Origin: Microthyrium microscopicum
Lineage: Eukaryota > Ascomycota > Dothideomycetes > Microthyriales > Microthyriaceae
Direction of reading: 5' to 3'
DNA length: 64,000 nucleotides
Assembly: GCA_010405405.1 (NCBI GenBank)
Contig: MU004238.1
Coordinates: forward strand, 693,530-757,529
Below are positions 23,701 through 34,048 of the stretch, one piece after another. The translations under genes were made by a program, and so were the position numbers. Below the pieces are notes generated by a model that saw only the letters and a list, made by a program, of their open reading frames with translations, did no database searches and was not told the DNA's origin. The stretch's first letter is position 1. Each line of letters begins with the position of its first letter.

Positions 23701-24865
23701 CACTGCTACATTGTACATCAGGGAATTGCGCAAAGGCCAAGATAATCTGATATCAGTCCCTTGGACTTTTATCGTGATCAAATCAAAACTCTATAATGTA
23801 GAAGTAAAAAACCGCGGCCGCATATCATCACGCAGCTGTGCTTTACCTGTGCCCAGTAGAAGTTCAGGTCACCAGCCGCTTCCGTCTTCCGCGCGGAGAC
23901 TATTTTGCTAGACCGATTGATCGGTTTGACCCTAATCTTGAATCTTGACCACTTTTACTTCGGCCGCCATTCGGAAAGCGTTCCGTCAATGTTCTTCAAT
24001 GCGCGCGAGAGCTTCCAAGGTGATAAAAATTGAGACTTGACCTTAAAAAGTTAACACCTATCCAACTCTTGTTTTCCTTTTTGAGTTTTATGTCCCGTTC
24101 TGCATGAATAGTCTGGCTAGCTCAAAGGCTAAAAGCATAGCAAAGCCCAACAGTTCACGAATCCTTCGAAGGATGGATCTTGCATAAAGGCCCCTGCTTT
24201 CCAGATGAGGTGTTGGTGTAGCAGAAAAGGCGCCACATGGTGACGGAGCGGCACCCACAAAACTGTTTCCGCTTGGAGCTAACTAAGCTAAGTTTATGAA
24301 CTCCAGAGTCATGGGCAGCGGGCTTTTTGGGCCAAATGCCAACATGCTGGCTCTGGTCCATGCGAGCAATTTCAACGCAAACCAGGCCATTTTCCCTCAG
24401 GGCTTGGCAAGTTATGGACCAAACTGCGTGAATCCGATGATTATTGATCCGCTTGCACGTCCGTTCGTTGGCGTGCTTGCAGAAAGGAAACTTGAAGGAT
24501 GTTGTTGTCCTAGTCACTGCCCGCCAATCCTGTTCGCGAGTCCTCGGCAGTCTTTTCCTTGCTCATCATTCATGCGAGGCGGCATAGCGGCCCCAGATGC
24601 CTGTACACGACCTGACGATTGGGTTTTGACATGCTTGATAATTGTATAGATTTTATGTATAGAGGACTCATCCGACCAACAACCAAGCCGAGTGACTGAT
24701 GCAGGTAATGTATCGGTACCTACAAAAGCACTCGCCGTACTTGATACTTGCCTACCTAAGTAGTAGAGTCCCTTGTCTCTTGGTACTAGTGTACATAGCG
24801 GTAGATGATGGTATATTCGGCCGGCGGCGTGCCTGCCAGACTACCGATGGGAAGGATTGTATTGC
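20791..24865. other. Gene-poor 4-kb region
   Basis: Only short, overlapping, unrecognised open frames occur on both strands. No intron-linked frame pair gives a known family, and I see no tRNA B-box-like sequence, terminal inverted repeat or long direct repeat. It may hold regulatory sequence or a non-coding transcript for the flanking genes, but nothing can be called. Confidence 0.4.
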
Positions 24866-25838
24866 CTAGCGCAAGATCCCCCAAATTTCGCAATTGCAAT
24901 TCCTCTCTAGGTGCCGTGGAGAGGGCTTATGGGCTGTGGGCTGTGGGCTTAAGCTTGAGCTTGATGAAGCGCTGCTAAAGACTACGGTAAAGACTCTCTT
25001 CATTCTTTCCCTCGTGCCCCCGCGTCGCGCGAACGACTTTCTTGTCTCATTTTCCAATCCTAATCCCAATCCCATCCACACGCCGCCGCCAACTGTTTCT
25101 CCCCTTCTTCCCCAGCCCACTGCCCACTACTCCACTGCTCCCTAGTTCCATCTGCCTCTCTGCGGCGACTTACAGGGATTGCGCTTTTGTACATGAGCCC
25201 GTAGCTTGCTACCTACCTTCTGGCTTCCGCTGCATCCTTCTCCTGGAACAACCATGCTGTTGGTGGTTGGGCAAGCTCTTTGACCCGAGTCGTATAATAG
25301 TGCCTTCTGGCCCATCCCATTCTGGTCGCTGCTTGTGCCGCTTCTGCATATCCTGCGTGTCGCTACATGGAACTACGCAGTGCTGTTCTTGCAGTTTGTC
25401 TTGCATATGCTGCAGTAGTCAGCCTCGTCTCGCTCTTACCCATCTGATTGTACCTATTCTTTACTCTTGTTCTTATCCCGTTCCACTCCCCAACCCTACT
25501 TCCGACTCTCCTCACGCCATACACGCTTCGATCCGATATATTACGGGCAACTTTATTCTTATAAACCTGATCCTTATTACCAAGTTTGCTGCTTGGTAGG
25601 AACGTCGTTGACGTCCTACCTTCGAAAACCTTTCATCGTGGCTGCTATAGCTAAACCACCGGCTTTTCAGCTTGACACTCATCAGAAGTTTGCTCACCAG
25701 ACTCGAACAGGCGCTTCAACGCTAGAATCTAGCTCACCATATCGAATTCCTTTCAGTCCTCGTTCGCCAGTGGATACACTGGATCGCAGATGGGCTCCTC
25801 CATCTGACTCTCTAGCAAGTAATCCTGAAAGCAAACAG
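24866..25838 (+). promoter_or_regulatory. Long pyrimidine-rich leader with several upstream ORFs, before the bZIP gene
   Basis: Roughly 970 bases upstream of the chosen bZIP start are rich in C and T. They contain at least five ATG-initiated mini-ORFs: 25193..25204 (3 codons plus stop), 25254..25283 (9 codons), 25367..25447 (26 codons), 25407..25418 (3 codons, inside the previous one in another frame) and 25790..25807 (5 codons). The bZIP frame itself is stop-free back to 25467 but has no ATG before 25839, so part of this leader could instead be coding sequence joined to an upstream start by splicing. Transcript ends are unknown. Confidence 0.5.
25367..25447 (+). promoter_or_regulatory. 26-codon hydrophobic upstream ORF
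   Basis: The ATG at 25367 opens a 26-residue peptide beginning MELRSAVLAV that is almost entirely Ala, Val, Leu and Ser afterwards and ends SLLPI before TGA. Its hydrophobicity and size recall arrest-type or membrane-targeting leader peptides. No homologue is known to me, and it may be incidental. Confidence 0.35.
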
Positions 25839-27524
25839 ATGTCCCACCATGGCTCTGCAACGGGAGTGCAAGCGCGTGGGCATTCTGGGGCCGAGCCGAT
25901 GCTTTCAGTTGGAGCAAATGGTAGATATTCAACGACAGGATCTCCAGCACTACCACATCCCTCATTGCCACAAAGGGAAAGGTCTCTAGATTTCCAAGCG
26001 CTGCCAGGTCCTGTATTGCCTCCACCTAGACCATCCTCTCAAGCAAGCACAGAATCAGACAGAAGATCTTCCAGGACGCTTGCCAGTGTACATTCTATGC
26101 TCAATCCTTCCAACGATGTTGATTCTGGTCCTAGGGGCCGAAGGCGCAGCGCAGCACAGATGGAGGACGACGGAGGTCCAATATCACCACCGATGGCCGA
26201 AATGCCGCTTAGTCGACCTGGCAGCAGCGGTGGGCACCCGATTGAACAGTCTATATCGCCTCCAGGGTTTCAGGGTAGTCGCTCAGGAATGCCTCGAAGA
26301 ATTCTCACCCCAACATTACACAGAGCTCAAAGTGCACAGAGTTTGAATCGCATCATTACCACTTCGGTTGAAAACAGGCAAAGTACTGGCACATTGGACG
26401 CCAAGGGAACACCGTTCCTTTCTATCGGTTCGGCGATGCATACAACAGAACCAGGACCGTCAGGAGTTACTCATTTACCACCGATGGGCGGACAGGGAGG
26501 TCAGCGGCAATCATTTAGCTACCAAGCACCCACGCCTCCTCCACCAAACACGGATTCCAGACGGAAAAGTCTCAGTGTCATTCCACAACAAGCTCCGCCA
26601 TCATTGTCATCTGCACGAGCAAGCCCCACTCCTTCGTCCTACTCTTCATATAGCCGAAGTGGACAGGCATCTCCTTCCTTCCCTTTTCCTGCAAGCACGG
26701 ATCAAACACCACCTGGCTCCTATTCTCTTGCTCCCAGCCCTGTGAACGGTCCGCTCAGCCACGTCCCACCCGTTTCCCTGGATTCAGATGGCTATTCTCA
26801 CGGCATTCCCGTGGTTTCGGCGGGACAGAGCACGTACGAGCTCTTCAGTCTTCAGACAGGCAGGGGTACGGTTTCACTACCGGTCGAGGTCCATGTTGCG
26901 TCACGTCAAGCCGATGAAAAGCGAAAACGCAATGCGGGTGCTTCTGCACGTTTCCGTCAACGGCGCAAAGAAAAGGAGCGCGAGGCAAATGCTACCATCG
27001 ACAAGCTGCGTGACACTTTGCGGCAAATGACTCAGGATGCTCAGTACTACAAGACTGAACGTGACCGGTACCTGGAAGCTTTGAAAGGTTCACCCGGCTG
27101 GGAGCGTTACATGCCACGATCGCCATCTCCAGTGTCAAAGAGAGGTCCGCTAGAGCAACAAAGCTTGCAGAGCTTGTCTGCTGGAAATATGACACCTGGG
27201 AGCCCGCAATCAGGTACAAGTTCAGAGCACACGCGACCTGCGGAGGGAGAGAGGAATACTCGACGTCGAACAGACGCATACTCGCTGCCTATGCCATCTC
27301 CCACAGCTCCGCAAGGCCCTCAATTCCAGTCTCCTTTTGGACCGTACAGTCCGACTTCAGCTGCTCCGCCTCAACAGCAATATCCACCCCAACATCCTCC
27401 CTATTCACCAACGTCTCTCGAACCTGGACAACCCAATAGGCTATCGATGAACGATATTCCCCTGGGCGCGCGCCCCAATTATGCTCATTGGTCATCCCAT
27501 TCTCCGCCTGCAGGTCACACTTAG
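25839..27524 (+). CDS. bZIP transcription factor
   Basis: From the ATG at 25839 the frame encodes 561 residues. The same frame is open for 124 more codons upstream without ATG, and that extension has coding-like composition, so an additional spliced 5' exon is possible. The first 330 residues are Ser/Pro/Gly-rich and disordered. A short conserved-looking patch (YELFSLQTGRGTVSLPVEVH) immediately precedes the bZIP, at about residues 358-420. The basic region reads KRKRNAGASARFRQRRKEKE, with the invariant Asn and Arg at the right spacing. It is followed by a short zipper with Ile/Leu/Met heptads (IDKLRDTLRQM). The NxxxSxRFR signature is close to the CYS-3/MetR-like fungal group, but assignment to sulphur control is not supported beyond that resemblance. 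The C-terminal third is Pro/Gln/Ser-rich, typical of an activation region. It acts in the nucleus, and translational control by the leader is possible. Confidence 0.88.
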   Translation: MSHHGSATGVQARGHSGAEPMLSVGANGRYSTTGSPALPHPSLPQRERSLDFQALPGPVLPPPRPSSQASTESDRRSSRTLASVHSMLNPSNDVDSGPRGRRRSAAQMEDDGGPISPPMAEMPLSRPGSSGGHPIEQSISPPGFQGSRSGMPRRILTPTLHRAQSAQSLNRIITTSVENRQSTGTLDAKGTPFLSIGSAMHTTEPGPSGVTHLPPMGGQGGQRQSFSYQAPTPPPPNTDSRRKSLSVIPQQAPPSLSSARASPTPSSYSSYSRSGQASPSFPFPASTDQTPPGSYSLAPSPVNGPLSHVPPVSLDSDGYSHGIPVVSAGQSTYELFSLQTGRGTVSLPVEVHVASRQADEKRKRNAGASARFRQRRKEKEREANATIDKLRDTLRQMTQDAQYYKTERDRYLEALKGSPGWERYMPRSPSPVSKRGPLEQQSLQSLSAGNMTPGSPQSGTSSEHTRPAEGERNTRRRTDAYSLPMPSPTAPQGPQFQSPFGPYSPTSAAPPQQQYPPQHPPYSPTSLEPGQPNRLSMNDIPLGARPNYAHWSSHSPPAGHT

Positions 27525-30500
27525 ACGGAACCCTTTCATGTGCTACCTCCTTTCTCTCCGTTACGTTCGTCCTTTGTCTACTAAATAAGCCGAACACGCC
27601 TCTCACACTCCCCGTCAACACATTTTGTAACCGCAGCACTCACCATTCAAGTCAATTATTTCAGCCACCGTTGGCTGTCCATTGCCATCATGTTTCTTTC
27701 TACGATGCGGATACTTCCGCGTTTTGCCCACAACTACAGTCTTTTTGATCCGCTGCTATATACCCATACCCCTTCAGACGCCGCCGAAAGGATTTGTTAT
27801 TTCCCGATGTTTTGGAGCGAAATTGAGATGTCTACATTATTTCAGAGATTCCCCCAGTGTCGATACGCGGTGTATACGGAAATATAGAATGAGAGCAGCA
27901 ATATCTCACGATTCTAGCGCACATATCATACTCCTTTGATTCTTCTATTTCTTACTCATACCGCTGTTCACATATAGGTGTATTTCGTTGACTTTTAACC
28001 GTCTATGTAACTACAATTCTGCGAGCATGTCTTACCACCGAATCGCATATCCCATACTTGCACACTAACTCATGTAACTACCAATTTCGAAATCATACGT
28101 AGCAAAAATCCATCCCACTGGGACTGATACTTACTGCAACAATGTAACAATGCATCCTCATATGTCAATGAGCTACCAATCAGACACGTTATAATGCGTA
28201 AATATCTGCTCGCTCGCTCAACCGCACCCTTTTGTTGGTTCTGAGATATCCCTTCCACGGCTTCAATGCAGGAAGCAGCACAAGGCTGCTGGCTGCGATG
28301 CACGCCCCTGACTTCTACTCGATTTCCTTTTCTGCCAGCTCAAATACCCAGACCAACGACCTTCTTGCCTAAAGGAGCGTTGCCATTGTATCCAGATACC
28401 TGATCGGTTCAAAACACGTACATGATCTTTGCCCTCCCTGCCCATTTCAAGAGTCCATCTTGCCCGTCTCGCATCCGACGACAGTAACCGATATCCCGGT
28501 TTTCGCCTGACGTGTCTGTTTTTGTTTTCGCTATGCAAGATATCCTCGCAGAAATAGTGTGTATTTACTATCTGAATGATGCATTATATGACAACGCCCC
28601 ACTACAAACAACTGCTACGCGGCACCACTCGTCCTCAAGCTCGGTAACGCGAAGCAGTTGTTGTCAGAGAGGGCGGGGCAGCCTCCGCTCTGCTTGGACA
28701 ACAACAGGTACATCGCTCTACTTCACAGGGGATGTATCTTTGGGACTATGGAGGGTACTCGGTCTGTACGTCAACACCCTCGCAAACCTCTACCTTAGCT
28801 GCATCAAGACCATCTGCTGGTCGGCAAAGCGGTCTCGACTTTTACGCCGCTTGTTGATCAAGATTGACCAGAAGCAAATAACCTCCAAATTGTAGCTGAA
28901 CGCGTCAATTCTGGAATTTGCCGGATATGCAGCAGGCTGACTGGTTGCTTTACAAGGTACATGCAGGAGAGGTAGCGCTTGCGTAGAATTACTGCGTAAA
29001 ATCGCTGGACGAATACTTTGCTTGCATGTCTCCCCCCGTCGTCCGCAAGGTCAGGCCTTGCTAGCAAATCAATCCAATCTAGCCGTGTCATCTCTAGTAA
29101 GTACTAATCATGTACCGAGTACGAAATCATCTGCGGGGCAGAACTAAAGGTGGCGGGCAGACATTGGTAGTCTTGCTTTTTTATGCAGCCTTGATGCAAC
29201 GCATCGTCTGCCTCGCCTCTGGTTGACACTTGAGGATGTTTGGCTCGGAGCAAAAGCAGTCATTTCCTAGAAGGTTTTCGCTGGGGCATGTTCCTGGTAC
29301 CTTCAAGGTCTTTTACTTCGCTCTCGTACAAAATGCACACCGCTCCTATTTTCCTGTTGGTTCATTGCAGGTTATTTTGCTGCATGCCGTCAATTCCGAG
29401 AATTTCCATAGGTGCACTCACCGCTCCTCTACTGCTTGAAAACCAATCAGGCTGGCCTTGCGAGACCTGGAGGCCATTACCTGAGCCCTTAGGCTGTGGG
29501 CCTGTATGGCACATTGGTAAGGTTGATGAAAACTCCACTCTCGAAGAGGCCAGAGCTCCTTGCTTCCCCAGTCTGGAAAGGGATTATCTGGAGCACAGTT
29601 ATTGCTAAATGACGTATATTTTCTTTCGAGTACGAACTGTTTTATCAGCGTGTTATGTATGCGCAAAAGAAAGGATTCGCGATGATGGTGATACACCACC
29701 ACAGCGCAAAAGCAGAGGCACATATTCAAAGGCTAATGTGACCTCGAGCCTTCACTACCCTGGCTTGGCCTGCCTGCTGTACTGATATCATTTCATTATT
29801 TCAGGACTCTAAGAATTACTCGGCAATCATGACGGACATACTCTCTGTAGTCTCACGCAATTGACGGGCTTGTCTACCGACGTTGGTGCAAGTGCTAGTG
29901 GATAGGAGGTTATCCCCATGAGTCTTGATTGGTCTCGTTTGCATCTGAAGGCGATGATATCAAGACTATCCTCCCGCTTAACATTGTCGTGCATCGTCAA
30001 ACCTTCTAATGAGGACGGGACGGCACCGGTGCGTTCCCAGTACCATGGGATGTGTCTCCGAGCATACCAACTGCCGGCTTCTTTACTTTTCGTCCATGGA
30101 ACAAGATATCGACCGAACTCAAACAATGTGTTGAGCTTCACGAACGAGAAGTACTTCATGGACACGTATCAATTATGTACCTCAGCAGGCAAGCAGCCTT
30201 GAAACCCATGCTCCAGCACCGCTTTCCAGCCTCGGAGGGGCCTCAACCCCCGGAAATGACATGCAGCAAAAGAGCTTGCTTTTTGGCCAGCAAGCTCACA
30301 CCAGTCGTGCCAGCACGACATGGTCTCATCAACCAACGACCACCGTCTGAATTGGTGACTGCGTGTCAGTCACGGATAGGGTAGATGTCATCTCATTCTC
30401 ATCTATTCGAATGCACCATAGCAGGATAGTCTAGATATATTTTCAGGCTTATGTTCATTGTACGAAGATATCAGTACAAAGCGGTACGAAGCACACACCC

Positions 30501-32616
30501 CTTGGACTCGACATGAGGCGCACAGTACGTACCCCTGATGCCCCGCTGATATGGCATCAGGTAGCTCCTATCTGAAGAATTACTTGCGTCTCAGCCGACA
30601 TCGGTCATCTTCGAAGTCTGGTAGTCACTGCTGAACAGCAAGTCCAATGAAATCAACATACCAGCTTCTAAAGAACTCAGCGCCGTTGGCGACGAAATTA
30701 AAATGCCCGCCAGTACCGCGATGAACAGTCACCTGCTCGTCGTGTGCCGTGTGATAGGCGGTTGAGCGTGTAGAGAGGAAAGAAGAGCTTAGAAAAGAGA
30801 AAACTATCATGTTCACCGACGCGGATGCCCTGTAGCTTCGCGTGGGATCGCCTTGGATTATTTGGAAGAGGCACAACACATTCACAAACGGGCATAAAAC
30901 TGCAGTCTCTTACAGGGAAATGCGGACCCAGTGGATTGGTTCGGCGCAGCCGACCGACCATCTCCACAAGTTGGCCTGGCTTTAGTTCACGAACTTGTCA
31001 CGTACCTGGTACGCGACTGTGGAGAAGACAAGTCTTTAAAGCCCAGAGTCCAATTTCGTAGACACTGGATAGTAGCAGGGAGTCTTGTTGGTAATGTGCT
31101 TCAATGGACATTCATTATCGAGCAATCATCGAGCAATAACTACATCCCAATACCACGGCTGATTGCAAGGTGGAGGTCAGTTTAAACGTGGACAAGCGCA
31201 GGCGAATGTCTGAGCACATACTTCTGGGCCGCGCCTTGCGTGATATCTCACTTTTTCACACTTCGATGATTCCCGAATTACGCCTTGCGAGATATCTGTG
31301 TTTGTCAGGTAAGCCTTCATCTCTCACCGCCGGATTTCGTTTGTGTGCATGCAAGCCGGTCGCTTTAGCGGTCGCTTGTGGCTGCTTGAAAAAGATAGAG
31401 TAGATCATAGAATCAGCCAATCCAACAGAATTCAGATGGTGAATCAACTGTCGGTTAACAATTCATACTTTCATTCGATTGGAAAGCTGGGACGTCATGG
31501 TGATAGCAAGACCGGTACTGATCTAGACCTGAATAATGTCCAAAGTACATCCAAAGTTGATCCAACAAGATGCAAGCACGCACCGCCTAATCCTTCCAAT
31601 CCTTCCCTCCCGCGCTCCCGAAGGCGCAACCCGTGGGGACATCGGGAAATGGATCCACTTGGACTTGTAGCGCCTCCAAAGGCTTGTTAGTTCGTAATGC
31701 CCAGACGGGAATGAACCAATCAAGACGCAAAGAATGCAGCCCCGAAAGAAAATTGCTCACGATCAACCTGTTCTTCAGTCGTGTAACCAACCAACTGCTG
31801 GTCACACAAGACCGTTCTTCAGCTGCAGCAAGCAATCACCAGGGTGCGCGGCAAAGATTGCTTAGGCTGTGCCGCAACGCGAAGGAAGGATTGGAAGATG
31901 GTGTCTGCATGGCATCGAGAGAGCGTTCATGCGGGAGCCAATCCTTCCGACTGCCGGAAGGATTTGAGTAGGCGTTGCAGCGTATGCAAGATTACCCTAC
32001 GGGTGGGAACGAGTTTGGTGTTCGTATTACTGAAGAAGCAAAGAAGCGAAGAAGCAAACCTGTATTATCACGTCTGTTTCAGTTCATTCAATTTGCTGCA
32101 AGAGATGTGTAGACAGAAATATACAAGTAAGCGCGAGGGCAGACATTCAACGTGGGCTATGCATACATTGTCGCTGAAGGCGCTTGATCATACATGTCGA
32201 CATATTCTGCCTGTATCCACAACGTATACTCGCGTCCCAGAGATTGTAATTGGCAGAAAAGACACGACATAGAAAGCCAAAGCTTGATCTATAGTCGGCA
32301 GCCTCCGTGAAACTTCAGGTTGAGGTGCAGGAAGTTCAACAATCGAGCGATGTAAGAGCTATGAGCTACCTGCAGAGCTTACCGCATAAGCGCCATAGCT
32401 GCAGCTCTCTTTCAACTTCAATCAAATCTGCAAATAGCGGAACGGCAGAGCGGCGCGCTGCTCCGGGGTTGCTTTTGGAGAAAGTTATCTCTTTTGTCCC
32501 AGAGCACGCGAAGATTATCGAAGCGTGCTGTTTGGCGGGCACAAAACACCTACCATATTAAATCATTCGAAATCATTCGATGGCAATGATGTTTGTTGAC
32601 AACAAGCGAACGTGCC
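27525..32616. other. Gene-poor 5-kb region
   Basis: This begins with the 3' flank of the bZIP gene. Open frames are short and overlap on both strands. The best is a facing pair around 29827-30384, which I could not link to any family. A perfect tandem decamer AATCATTCGA x2 sits at 32561-32580, about 36 bp past the Dsc4-like stop. No transposon ends, RNA genes or clear coding exons were identified. Confidence 0.4.
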
Positions 32617-33611
32617 TTAGCTGCGGAACGGTATGTTCAATGTATATCGACTACTTCGCAAATCGACGCCTACCATGCTACGTATCGTTCTCGTTGCTGT
32701 GTACGATTGCTGAGTTGATTGCAGCCTATAATGATCTTTGACGATGTCCAAGACCATGAAAGTGGCAATGCTAGCCTGCCCATTATATAAGGAATCTGAT
32801 GTAATGGTGGAATAATCCGATGAGCTCGACCCAGTACTCCAACGACCGATGGACATTGTGGATGTGGGGCGAAGTAATGATTCACTCTCCGGGGAATGTG
32901 GGGATTGAGCTTCTCGGATGAGACCCTGTTCTTCTGCATCCAGGTCCTGAGAGTCATGGCTTGGAATGTGCTCGCCTGGAGAATGATCCAGCTGGGAAAT
33001 CGATTCAACATTTCGTGCAGGTCTCCTTCTCTTGGTCAACGAGGCTCGTTTTCGAATAGCAGCCACACTTGCAAGCTGTAGAATCAAGACCAAGAGATCG
33101 TGGGCGACCAGCTCAAGCCTCGAAGCCGGCCCAGTTTGTCCAACAAAGTCCAAAAGGATTCCGCCATGAAGGTATCCACGGGTTGCCTCCCCTGGAATTG
33201 GAGGAGTGAAGATGATACGCCAAAGCAGGCAGAGTGCATTGCTCGCCAAGACATAAAGAAAATACACATGCACCGGATCTTGAGCGGTAGTCTCTGGTTT
33301 TGATAACAGAGCCTGAGTGAACATTCGAAATGATAGCAATATAAATGAGTTACTGGGCATGTTAGACTACAATCAGGACGATGCCAGTGGACGTACTCTC
33401 GGTAATATCCAGCAGCGACTTGCACAGCAAACAAGACTTCCAAGTTGTCCTTGATATGATTGATCAGGAAAGCTCTATGGACAACAGATCTCTGTCGCTG
33501 TGTCCTGCGAGGCGAAGGGCGCTGTGAGCTGGTGACATTAGGATGAGCAGCACTCTCCAATTCTACGCTGTCTGGTAACTGTGCACCTCCAGATATTGAC
33601 TCGCCGCTCAT
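32617..33611 (-). CDS. DUF1746 protein, Dsc E3 ubiquitin ligase subunit 4-like
   Basis: Two exons, 33611..33397 and 33352..32617, encode 316 residues. The 44-nt phase-2 intron runs GTACGT to CCCAG with a CTAAC branch site close to the acceptor. Removing it joins GYYRD to NSFILLSFRMF in the middle of the first membrane segment, which supports the junction. After a Ser/Arg-rich N-terminus, hydrophobic segments lie at about residues 55-85, 100-120 and 140-170. The linker ARGYLHGGILLDFVGQ-like (TRGYLHGGILLDFVGQ) is characteristic of DUF1746. The C-terminal half is soluble and acidic. In fission yeast, Dsc4 is part of the Golgi/ER Dsc E3 ligase that promotes cleavage of SREBP-type factors and degrades orphan membrane proteins. 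The same role here is family inference. It diverges from the large gene at 34049 across 437 bp. Confidence 0.85.
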
Positions 33612-34048
33612 GTCAGATGCTCATTTCAGATATAAGCGATGATGACGAATAGCTCCCGAGTTCGATGATCTTCTAATATTGAACCAGCTCATGGCATTGA
33701 TAGCATCGATGAAGTAGAGATGAACAAGCATCAGAAGAACATGGACTGGAGTACGATATTGGGCCGAGCCTCAACCAGGGCCGGCCCGAAAAGCTTGTGG
33801 TGCACGTGCTCTCGGCTATCGTACCGGTATTATCACATGCTGTGACCCCTGTCCATGTCTGATCTGAATATCCAACCTCCAACCCTCGTGACAGAGTAAC
33901 CTTGAACAAGAATCTGGTGGAATGCTACACCTCCATACTTTTCCGGGAGCCGCAGAGATCTCAACGGATTCTCAAATGCCCTAACAGCATCTAGATTCGA
34001 AATCATGGCCACAGTGCCTCCGCGAATCCTCCTAGTTACGTCGGAAAT
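33612..34048. promoter_or_regulatory. Divergent promoter region between DSC4-like and the 1282-residue protein gene
   Basis: The 437 bp between two head-to-head ATGs must hold both promoters. An ATG at 34005 opens a different frame from the large protein and would act as an upstream ORF if transcribed. No specific binding motif can be assigned. Confidence 0.5.

Noticed and set aside
29827-30384. Facing open frames that look partly protein-like
   Set aside because: Neither strand gives a start plus a recognisable domain. The plus-strand frame is preceded closely by a stop.
31589-31900. Possible inverted repeat of AATCCTTCC / GGAAGGATT blocks
   Set aside because: Only short interrupted matches, with no extended arms or target duplication.
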